A DNA stretch of 64,000 nucleotides from contig NC_037312.1 in assembly GCF_000143535.2 (NCBI RefSeq), positions 2,728,001 through 2,792,000 on the forward strand, in the 5' to 3' direction. The notes below the pieces were generated by a model that saw only the letters and a program-made list of their open reading frames with translations, was not told the DNA's origin and did not search any database. This document shows positions 1-12,426 of this stretch, in pieces. The DNA is from Botrytis cinerea B05.10. Taxonomy: Eukaryota > Ascomycota > Leotiomycetes > Helotiales > Sclerotiniaceae. The stretch's first letter is position 1. Every line of letters begins with the position of its first letter. Made by a program: the position numbers and the translations under genes.

Positions 1-671
1 TAGACAACTCTAGATGCCATTCCTCTTCTAAAATAAGGCGCTTCTTTTCTGGTGGTTTTTCCTGTAGAACTGGCCTCTCCATTTGGCGACAAATGCTTGT
101 ATTGCAGTAAACCAACATCAACTTCTTGCCCAGGAGCAAAAGCAGGTTGAACACCCCAGTCTCTTCCAACCAGATGTAAAGTATCAGGACCACTATATGC
201 CAAAACACTTGCGTAGAACACGGCCAATGGTAAACGCGGATATGTACAAATAAGATGTTCGGAGACGTGGTAATTTAGGAGATCACCTCCGATACGAGAG
301 AGTCCTGCATTATTGAAAGCTGGGTTGTTGTTTGCGGAGGGGGTAATGAGGGTTCGAGCGAGTGTTTGGAGGGGTAATTTGGAGGGGAGAGAAAGACGGG
401 CGTGGAGAGCTGCTACTTTCGCAGAGGGTTTTTTGGGGGAGGGTTGTTGAATTGGTGGTTCGACGGGCTGTTCGCCATCTTCAAAAACGATCTCTTCTGG
501 TTTGGGAGCAAGTGTAGATGTTGAATTCATACGGACATATGCAGGTATCGAAGTCGTCCTTGGGAGAAGATTTTGTGCTAGAGCATGCCGCCTCGGACAA
601 GTAGAAACCGATCTAGTATTTTGAGAAAGCAATTGGTTGCTCCATCTTTCTAAATGTAACCTCTTCATCAT
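1..671 (-). CDS. Mitochondrial large-subunit ribosomal protein mL44 (MRPL3-like), C-terminus outside the window
   Basis: The reverse strand has an open frame from the ATG at 671 to the window edge, about 223 codons without a stop. The first 45 residues are rich in Arg, Ser, Leu and Gln with hardly any acidic residue, as in a mitochondrial presequence. After a Pro-rich linker come the motifs NAGLSRIGGDLLNYHVSEHL and CTYPRLPLAVFYAS, which I recognise from the RNase III-like fold of fungal MRPL3/mL44, a structural protein of the mitochondrial large ribosomal subunit. The start is the first of two adjacent Met codons (671 and 668). The gene is divergent from the small gene starting at 939, with 267 bp between the start codons. 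The remaining RNase III-like and dsRNA-binding regions should lie beyond position 1. Family recognition is from motif memory, not alignment. Confidence 0.75.
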   Translation of the reverse strand, partial: MMKRLHLERWSNQLLSQNTRSVSTCPRRHALAQNLLPRTTSIPAYVRMNSTSTLAPKPEEIVFEDGEQPVEPPIQQPSPKKPSAKVAALHARLSLPSKLPLQTLARTLITPSANNNPAFNNAGLSRIGGDLLNYHVSEHLICTYPRLPLAVFYASVLAYSGPDTLHLVGRDWGVQPAFAPGQEVDVGLLQYKHLSPNGEASSTGKTTRKEAPYFRRGMASRVV

Positions 672-938
672 TTCTCCTATATTCCCCTTTCCAACACTTC
701 CAATTCGAGGGTAGGAATTATGATCGAGTAATTGTGGCGGATAGAAATTGGACCGGCGATTTCGATAACAAATTCCAAAATTTCTCGCCCAAGCTCGTGT
801 GTGATGCTATATTTATTGCACTAGTACCTTTGCGGTTAGTGGAGACTGGATATCTGAGGAACGAGGAACGACATCGTCAAAATCGACCAGAATCAAATAC
901 CTTAAGAAATCCCTCGCACATTTCGCAATTGATTAAAA
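672..938. promoter_or_regulatory. Shared divergent promoter region of the mL44 gene and the small membrane-protein gene
   Basis: 267 bp separate the two opposed start codons (671 minus, 939 plus). The open frame from 734 lies inside this interval, overlaps the splice-defined start at 939 in another frame and shows no family signature. A bidirectional promoter is inferred from the arrangement; I see no TATA-like element I would call. Confidence 0.5.
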
Positions 939-1500
939 ATGGTGTGTCTCCTCTTCTCCTTTCCGAATCACCATGTCTGCCAGAAAACACTAACAAATAA
1001 CCCAGGGCGGCGGCGGCAAAATTCCGTAAGTTCTTTAGTTCCACCAATCCGACCTGTATTCAACCAGCAAGTTCACACACGCACATTATCTAACAACATA
1101 ATGCTAGATATCCCAAACATGTCTGGTCTCCAGCTGGAGGATGGTATTCGCAACCTGGTAACTGGAAGGCGAATACTGCCATTATGGCGACTATCATTGT
1201 TGGGATTACTGCTGGAATGTGGAAATTAAGTGCCGAGAGAGAGTTCAGAACGAAGTTTCCGGAGGAGGGAAGGTTTTTCCCAAGTCGATAGTGAGTTTAG
1301 TTTATAATTTGCGAGTGGGAGTCGAGAAAATTCTAGGGGGACTCTGGAGGAGTGAAGGACGAGGCGCAGAGAGCTGTGAGATATTGAAAGCTGGATGTGA
1401 CTGACGATATTATAGCTGGAGTAAACAAATCAAGGAGCACGAGGCACAGAAGAACAAGAGCATTACCGATCGTGTGGTAGAGAAGGTCACTGGAAACTAA
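939..1500 (+). CDS. Small conserved-looking single-membrane-segment protein, probably mitochondrial (four exons)
   Basis: Exons 939-941, 1006-1025, 1108-1290 and 1416-1500 join to a 96-residue protein. The first coding exon is only the ATG, followed by a GTGTGT donor; the second is 20 nt. All joins keep frame and borders are GT..AG. The protein starts MGGGGKIPYPKHVWSPAGGW, has one hydrophobic segment at about residues 33-50 (NTAIMATIIVGITAG), then a charged tail with RFFPSRYWSKQIKEHE and Lys/Glu-rich coil to the stop. The look (short, one membrane helix, basic tail) is that of an accessory subunit of a mitochondrial inner-membrane complex, and I believe close homologues are widespread in ascomycetes, but I cannot name the family. 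It is divergent from the mitoribosomal gene, which weakly supports a mitochondrial role. Confidence 0.7.
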
Positions 1501-4500
1501 ATTCGAGAATGTGGAAAAGATTGTACATATTTTGGGTCGTCACACAATGAACAGGCAACTTCGAGAACAATGATTGCACCCCTTATCATAGCGGAATCCG
1601 ATGCATTTTGTGACATGAAATCGAGATCGAGAAAGAAAAGGCAAAACGCTATATTGTCAGATCGAACGGTCACTAGTCTGTGTTACTGGTTTGATATTGC
1701 CCATGATTATACGAATGCTTCTTTGTCGAAGAGTCGTTGCTGCGGGTGATACCAGAACTAGTACATTTTTGAGGATATTACCTTCTCGCATCGAAATGTC
1801 CTCTGCAATCGTGCAGCACAGTCTATTTGAAATCTCTGCCCAATTCACAATGCTATTTGACAACCCACACCATGATTTACTGCTCAATTTTAATGCGTTT
1901 TCATTGTTTTTCTACATCCCAGGTCAAGATTATCTAATAATCAAACCCTTACATGTCGATTTTCACTCAAGTTCCACTTCTATAGAAGTGTATGGTGATC
2001 AGTCCAGTCATATCTCAGGCTACGTATCCAGTAAATCAAGTTAATTGTTTGGAAGTCCTTCAACGAGAGTTCATTGTTTCAAAAGAAATCAAACAATAGG
2101 CTTTCAATGTTTGAAGATAGACTACACATGGAAAGTCATAATCAAATTGTTTGTATACGCTTTAGTATAGTGTATGCTTAAAATCCTCTTCAGCAATGTC
2201 TGGGGTACAGAGCGTCACATTGTGATGGCTGGCTAATAGGAAAGCTCTATTCATAAAGTCCCAGCTAGATAAACGGGAGCCGGGTGCTTCTGCTCTATAC
2301 TTCGCCCCTTCGAGACTCTAAGCATTGAACATCAATTTCGGTATATATTTGATACAGTTTTAAGTGGTGGCTGTGGACAACGGTGTTAACAACATGGTTT
2401 AAACGAAGATCGCTTGTATGGCCGGAAAGAAGAACGGTCAGGTTTGATCTCTTTTTATGTCAAGTGATCTAGCCTTATTTTGAACTATCTCATGAAATTG
2501 GCCCCTTGGTGAACCTTGACTGGCTGTTTCAATGTAAGATAAACGGTCCAAGTGAGTGCTGTGCAAAATTTCTCTGGTGGATGTGGATCATTAATTCACT
2601 TCTCGTGGAAATATTGTTATATTGTGATGATATTCTACTCTTCTTTGAGAATGGATGCATTGGGAAAATTCATGCATAACTCAAAGAATCTACTTGATTG
2701 ATTCGCAAGTCCTCTATCCAGCTGTCACTGGCTATATAGTGAGTGGTACGCAGGAAAATTGCGAACAGGATGTAGAAACTCCCATACTGTGGTTCATCAC
2801 AGGAAGATGATCGATCGTATTCATTCGTTGGACCGAACTTTCGTTATTCTACCCTTGGTCTAAGTGTATATAAGTTTAAGAAATCCGGCGCTTCCGAAAT
2901 AGTATAGCGCTAAACAATTCGAACTTTACGAATGCTTATTTATGACTTCCTCATAATGCAAGCGATGCTACTTTGTGAGTTCACTTCATTCAACCTAAAT
3001 TCACAGGTGTCGTGTACAAAATCTGAGTCTAGACTTCGGAAATCATCTCGTCAAAACTTCAACAGCATGTATTCTCGATATTGCCACGCAACAAGTCTCA
3101 CTGTCAACCTTCTTCGATGATTATCTACTCATGTACCAAACCCTCACAGATTTCATTTCACTCCTCAACAGTTTAAAACTTCTTTCTGGATCATACATAA
3201 CTACCAAGGCATGTCCTATCTTATAGGGGACCTTTCATCTTCCTCAAATTTACGCTTCATGCCTTGACAATACAGGGTTACATCTCTCTTTTATAGGCTT
3301 CGTAGAAGAACTAAGTCTCATCTAGACTTTCCTGGCCGTGCAATTTGATGATCGCCAATTGCACGAGCGGCTCATGGCAAATTGAATTCACGTATCTTGG
3401 AACTTGCCCCGCAGCATTAGTGTGAACCGAAGTCGTTTTCAGTTTTCAGTATTATATATAGTTGTCATAACCACACCTTATGAACTGCAAAGACGATCTC
3501 TTGGCACGAAACACCTCTGGACAGGACTACGGGACTGTCAATTCAAAGCATGAAGCGTGATGCGACAGAGAAACATCTTCATCTGTCAAATTTAGCTCTT
3601 CAGTGTTTACGTATGTGTAGGTAGTAAACTCGAAAGATTCTACAAATTTGGTGACAATGACCCAGTTTAGCTCTGTCCCATACGGCAACAAGTTACAATT
3701 TCTGTTGTCACCCATGATCAAGATATTTCCGATCATATAGGCCGAGCTATTAGGCCAATATCTGCTCTCTAATCGCAACAGACAACCAAAAGACTACCTA
3801 TCATGTTTCTCCCAATACACAACACCCTTTGAGGAATACTGGAACGTTCTTCTATTTTATGGTTCAATGTGATCATGAAAAGCTGTATATTTATACTAGG
3901 TTCAGATGACTTTACTTTCCACATAAGTACCACATAAGTCTTAGCCTAGAAAAAGTGAATATTCCACCTTGACTGCAAATCTTGAACCGCGGAATATTCT
4001 CGGGACTGGAAATATATAAAGACCTTTAGTTCTCATCATCAGGACGTAGAAGTTGATCGAAACCATACATAATGCTCACTTGTGTCTTCATATTCACCAT
4101 CGTCGATTTTCCAATATGTATATATATATATATATATACCTATGTATGTATATAAAACCTAAGAGTAGCATCAGTGTAGCATGGAGATATTTCTCATTGT
4201 CCCACTTCGTCTACTCACTGGCATAGAATATAAGTGTCCAGGCACTTTTTGTTGTCATTTCTCCCCATCTACCCAACCCATACACAATATCGCATGACAA
4301 CGAAAGTTATTGTCATCTCACAGTATTATGAGATGAAACTTCCCAATCCCTGGTCACTAGTTGGGGCAAAGCTCTTCAACATGTCGCGGTCTCATGGACT
4401 ATTAACCTCTGGTCGGAACTTATGTTTTAGATACACTCTGTTCTCACAGATTGTTAATCTTCATAGAAAACAAAATATCACACTTTTATACCTTTTCGGA

Positions 4501-5090
4501 TACACAATTCCCTTGACGACTTTAAGTGCAATCGAAGTTTATCTGCAGACCTATATATATACTAATTAGCACATACACCACTTTGTACAATTCGAAGCTC
4601 GCAAAGTGCAAATTCTATATTGCAGTCTTGGACAATAATTCAGTCATTCTTTGTGATTAACACAATTATCACCATATTCATCACTCACTCCTATCCTTAA
4701 AGAAGTAGTCATAAACTCTAGACTATTAGCGCTCACAATACATCAGTCACACGCACATACATCTATATGCACTCCTGGATATCCAAGATCTACAATCAGA
4801 TAACCCACGGTTAGCATATTTCCATTTATCAGCTGGGAAAAGTGCATCCATCTACCACAGTTTCAAACCCACGCTATCACACATTCCTTTCCTTTCCTTC
4901 CTCACATTCCAACTTCCAATACCATCAACCTCGTATGAAAATTCCCCAACATCCAACATCCAACACCATCAAACCATCTCCCCACTCCCCCATATCCCCA
5001 ACAATCAACCAAACCCCCAAGATATTACCTTTCCACCTCAGTCTCAGTCTCAGTCTCCGCCCCACACAAACCAAGCTTTCTACACAAACC

Positions 5091-5094
<4 letters not shown>

Positions 5095-5125
<31 letters not shown>

Positions 5126-5126
5126 C
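5095..5126. repeat. CAT trinucleotide microsatellite
   Basis: About ten tandem CAT units. In one frame they read as a run of His codons inside a low-complexity frame that I do not accept as a gene. Confidence 0.85.
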
Positions 5127-5262
5127 AACCCCACACCTCCTTTACCAAAGACGCACATTTCCTCACCCGAACCAATCTTAACCTACATTTTCCAACCAGC
5201 TCTAATTTTCCACAAACATCAAAGAGTATTTATATGTATATATACCCCGATCTATTTACATC

Positions 5263-5296
5263 ACAATCACGATCACGATCACGATCACGATCACAA
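5263..5296. repeat. GATCAC hexanucleotide repeat
   Basis: Between four and five tandem copies of a 6-bp GATCAC-type unit, about 150 bp after the CAT run. Both strands give artificial Arg-Ser or Val-Ile frames. Confidence 0.85.
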
Positions 5297-6215
5297 AAAG
5301 AACCAACAATAAAAGCCAATCAAACATATGAATTACAGTACAGTACTTTATACGAACCCAAAAACTCGACGATCTTTCCAGAGAAGATTCCGTGCGATGT
5401 GCTGCAGAGAGGAGATGGGATGGTTGGTTATATATTGGGATGTGATCTTGAGAGGTGTGTGTGCGTGTGTGTGTGTGTATTTTTGGGTGGGGGTCGATGG
5501 AATGGAGTGGGATTTGGGGTATATATTGATGTGTTGAATATAGGTAGGTACTCAGAGTATTCGTGTTCACACCTTCCTTTCGTAACCAACCATACCTATC
5601 ATTCTCATTCTCACTCTCGCTATCAATATCCTACCTAGTATGTCAATCAATCAATCAATGAACAAACAAATCCAAAAGAACAAGAGAACCCCAAGAAAAA
5701 TGAAAGAAAAAATCTCATCTCAAGGAACCTCTGAGAAACCCAAGGAAAAGCCCCAACTCGTCTACAAAGGAAAACCTAAACTATTCATCGAGGAAACATC
5801 GATTCAGAGTGTCATTTCCACATGAGTCTTGACGATATCAATATCTCGAATCGAATCAATTCTACATGAACATGAATAACAAGGTGAGTTGATAATTTCA
5901 ATTTTACTTTCGACAGATGATGCAAATTTATTTGATCTAGATATATAATAAAACAAATAGAATATGATCATTCCTATATATCCATCTGAGACGAACACAC
6001 ATCTAATTATATAGTGATATTCCACCTCGAGGTTAAACATGAACATAAACATGAACATCACATCACATCATCTACTCGATGTATAAATAACCACTCCGAT
6101 CAAGATCAAGATCATGATCAATTACTCAACTCCTCATTATCTCATTTCCGTGTGTTCCCTACAGACATTTCATTCCATTCCATTCCAATCACACCTTTAT
6201 CCCTTTTCCCGAATT

Positions 6216-8968
<2,753 letters not shown>

Positions 8969-9654
8969 TGTAGAGAGTATATCAGGTTATTTACAGGCAC
9001 GGTGTTGAGGTTTTACCTGAAAATATGTGGTGGTTTGTTGATGAAGTTAAAGAGGGGCGGTATTGGGGTTGCTGTGGTGTTGACAATCGCGAAATTTCAA
9101 TTCAAAAGGAGATATCGCGTAGAAACGCGGTTTGTGCGCGTAAAGTGGTTTTTGACACCACGTGATACGATTCCCTTGCTTGCTCGGTTGCTCAGCTATC
9201 CATCCTGTAACCACAGGGTAGCAAGATGTACCAAACGATCGATTTCCTAATTGTCTGGATTCGAATTACATATTTAATCCTTATCACTCAGGGATTGACA
9301 TGATAAATCTTATTGCGCATAATAAAAAGTATCAACTTTATATCGATCTGACGCGGGTATCATTTTGTTCTTAAGGTCTCGATGAAGTTTTATACCGAGT
9401 CTGTGTTTATTGCCTTTTCTAATATTCGGTACGTAGGTAGGTAGGTAGGCAAGTAGTTAGTGAAAACTTGAATTATGTGTATGATAAGATTATATACAAG
9501 AGAAGTAGAATATAGTTCTAATTAAGGATATTTTTAATTTCTGTCTTTTTTGTACCTTCTCTCGATTGTAAAAATTTTGGTCTTTTATCCCTTTTCTCTC
9601 CTCCCTATTGCCAATTTCCCTGCATTTGCTTTTATAAAACAGGCGCCAGCTCAT
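8969..9654. other. Intergenic: MCM3 upstream region and 3' flank of the PfkB gene
   Basis: Apart from the candidate cell-cycle sites I see a CACGTG core near 9160 and a short TAGG repeat near 9433-9450. No gene is supported: frames on the plus strand here are short and lack any family signature. Confidence 0.5.
9088..9129. promoter_or_regulatory. Cluster of candidate SBF/MBF-type cell-cycle sites upstream of MCM3
   Basis: About 120-160 bp upstream of the MCM3 start are CGCGAAA (9088-9094, like the SCB core), CGCGT (9116-9120, the complement of the MCB core ACGCG) and ACGCG (9125-9129). In yeasts such sites drive G1/S expression of MCM and other replication genes; use here is inferred from motif matches and position only. 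Confidence 0.45.
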
Positions 9655-11562
9655 CTACCTAGATGGACATTCACTAGGTGCAATATCTACTCTCCCCATA
9701 AACTCTCTCAATCTCTCCTGAACCACTACTCCATTCCACGTTTCCATTTCCCTTGTATCATCTTCGTCTTCCTCTCCATCACCTTCCTCAACCCAGTCAT
9801 CTTCCTCCCCTTCCATCCCCTCGCTCTCTTCCAAAACACCCAGGACTGGTACCCCCACCTGTTCAATCGCAAAACTAGCTGCTACACTTCCCCAGCAACT
9901 AGCTTCTATGATGCCTTTCCCCCTTGCCAACGCCACTGCCAAACCACCTAAGAATGCATTTCCGCCTCCCGTCGGATCTACCACTTTATGTTCCTCCTCC
10001 CCATCTCCAGCTTGATGATAAGCCGGAATCCATTTCTCAATCCCCGGATCGACAGGAACATAGTCGTTTCTTTCGAAAGTTATTTCTCCCGAATCGCTGA
10101 GTAATCCTGCAAATAGATCTTCCATATTCATATCTAGTGTCAATCCACCTCTAGATCTGTTCGCCGGACGTTTTCTTCGATTTTTCTCCGCGCGTCTATT
10201 TCTTCCTCCGTTCTTTGCAACATAACATCCTAATGCTCCACATCTTACAACAATTGCGTAAGATTGCAATGGCATTGAAGATAAGAGTTGTTCACAAGAA
10301 CGTTCTACTGCTTCCATTGATACTTCCCCTTCAGGAGTCATACCGGAATCAGGATCGCCCATGAAACCTGCTAGTTCCGAGTGATTTGGCGAGAGAACGT
10401 CGATATATGGAAGGACATTTGTACAATTTAAAAGTTCATCTGGTGTACAGAGATCTGGGACTGGTTCCCATACAAAGAGTGGTTTGGGATAATTGGGAGA
10501 TTGTGATTTCCGCAGTGAGAGAATGCGTGTTACGAGATCTATACAGCGATTGGGGGAACATATGAGGTGAAAAGATTTTGCGAATAAAAGAGGAGGATGA
10601 GAAGCTATGGATGATTCGTCCAGCCGGAGTTTGGGGGTGGTGTATTTGAATGAGCGGGTTTCGTTGCTGTCGTAACCATTCCAACCGCGAGTTGTGAGAC
10701 GGGTGGGATCGGTACGGATTAGACAAGAGGTTTGCCAGGCGGTTATTTGAGATGATATTGAGGGGGGAAAGTCGGAGCCTTTATCTACTATCCAAGAGAT
10801 TGTTTTGGAGAGTGGTGGAGGAGAGAAGAGACGGGCACCTAAGGCGGAATAGGAACCGGCCCCACCGAGGACATCATATACTGAGGGAGTTGGTGGGAGG
10901 TAGTGTATCTCATCTAAATTAGAATGTCAATATTTTTATCAACATTCAATGTGACGATAAGTTTGTATATGGGAAAACAAAGTATGAAAATGAATATTCT
11001 ATTAGATATATCATCCCTGAACATGAAGGTAAATTGCCGGATAAAACCGGATAAGAAATCGTCAGGCCCATTCTTGAAAACAATGAGGTTTGAAAATACA
11101 GATATCTCTCTTCTTTCACAAGACACTTTATGAGTTCGTGATAAAGGTCCAACAGTATATGTTGTGGTTGAAGACTTAAATTTGGTGAGACCAAATCCAA
11201 TGTAGGATGTACCTCATGCATGAACAACATAAACATCCCAATCGTTTCACGAATCTTGCCAACAGTTATTACTTGAAAAGAGAGGAAATTGCTAAAATGA
11301 ATCTCGAATATCACTAGATGTAAGATAGAAGTAAAATGAAGGACCCATTCATGAATATTGCGTTGACTTTCATATAATTTTCCCCATGTTTCAAGCATCT
11401 GAGACTTCTCAAGTTGTTGTCATATTCATAAACCCCCTCCTTTCCAAAGAACGTATAAAAGATCGATAAAATCAACACCGCCTCATACATACCAATTATA
11501 AACATTCCCAGAGTACAAAAATCGATTTCTTGATCGTTAGATATTGGAACATCTTGCTCCAT
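9655..11562 (-). CDS. PfkB-fold protein, Mak32-like
   Basis: Exon 1 is 11562-11493 and exon 2 is 10913-9655, giving 442 residues. The join reads CTLGMFII/DEIHYLPP, exactly the continuity expected at the start of fungal Mak32-type proteins, followed by the VYDVLGGAGSYSALGAR glycine motif. The C-terminal PfkB signature is at about residues 300-312 (DPTGGGNAFLGG): the usual GAGD catalytic motif reads GGGN, so the Asp normally acting as base is Asn. A basic insert (RNRRAEKNRRKR) lies in the second half and an acidic stretch near the C-terminus. PfkB proteins phosphorylate sugars or nucleosides; yeast Mak32 is linked to maintenance of a dsRNA element, its biochemical activity being unclear. The intron (10914-11492) is 579 nt, roughly ten times the usual length here. 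The gene runs in tandem with MCM3. Confidence 0.85.
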
Positions 11563-12426
11563 GTTTCAAACGAATGTGTAATGTATGTAAAAGAAAGAAG
11601 TGAGGTATGAACTGTATAGTTAGGTATCGGTAGCTTGATACTCTTATGATTAAGTGAGTGTGAATGAGGTTAAGAAATGAAATGAGTGTACGAGTAGATG
11701 TAAGTACCGGACCGGACCAGGTCAACAAATAAGGCTGAATGTCAAATGGAGTGACAGCAGCCCACCAAATGGTAGCCAGGTGTCACACACGACAAAACGG
11801 GTTAGCAGCAGCCTTGTAGCACCGCACACACGTGACACAGTGTGCGCCCTGAGACTCCATAGGCTGCAAGATCATGGCCGGATTATGTAACACGACCAAG
11901 TTCCCGAAGAGGGAGTCGGAAAAACGGGTACCGGGAAGGGCAAGGCTAAGGCTAAGGCCAAGGCTAAGGCATCTAGATGAGGGAGGGAGTGAAGCTTGAA
12001 TGTAAGTGGGTGTGGGTGTAGATGAATTAAATGAAGAACATCAGCGTTCCAAGGTAATCCGTATCCATCATATCACATCACATCTCTTCACATCACTCCA
12101 ATATTCTCTCTTCTATCCTCTCTCTCTCTCTCTCTCCCTCTCCCTCTCTGTCTTCCTCCCCCTCGCCGTCGTCGCTTCATTGTAGGAGACCTCTTTCTCG
12201 TCGCTCCATACCAGTCCCGCAAATCGATAGCTTCTTCCATTTGCCTGCTAATTACCATTCCATATTACATTATTTATATGCGTAATTAGCAACCTTTTGC
12301 CTCCTTCCCCTTGCATTAGCACCACGAAACATCGAGAACCAGACAGCTCCATTCCCTCAAACAACCTCCTATTCGATCGATCATTCCTTCTTCAACAAGA
12401 CTTTGGAACAACTACTGCACTTCAAT
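11563..12426. promoter_or_regulatory. Divergent upstream region of the PfkB gene and CAP
   Basis: About 860 bp between opposed starts. It holds a short AAGGCT-type tandem repeat (about 11940-11972) and a strong pyrimidine tract (about 12106-12160, CT repeats) roughly 270-320 bp before the CAP start, typical of promoters of strongly expressed fungal genes. No coding frame is convincing. Confidence 0.55.

Larger units (their letters stand above)
1501..6215. other. Gene-poor 4.7-kb stretch with microsatellites
   Basis: No open frame here shows a recognisable family, splice-connected exons or convincing composition; the longest (1691-2044 plus and 4842-5312 plus) look like chance frames, the latter made of Pro/Ser/His low complexity. 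Simple repeats include TA/TATG around 4116-4150, a CAT run at about 5095-5126, a GATCAC run at about 5263-5296 and a TG run at about 5456-5480. The right end is the 3' flank of the MCM3 gene. Confidence 0.6.

Noticed and set aside
4842..5312. 156-codon frame with a run of His
   Set aside because: Low complexity driven by the CAT and GATCAC repeats; no domain, no splice context, competing repeat-driven frames on both strands.
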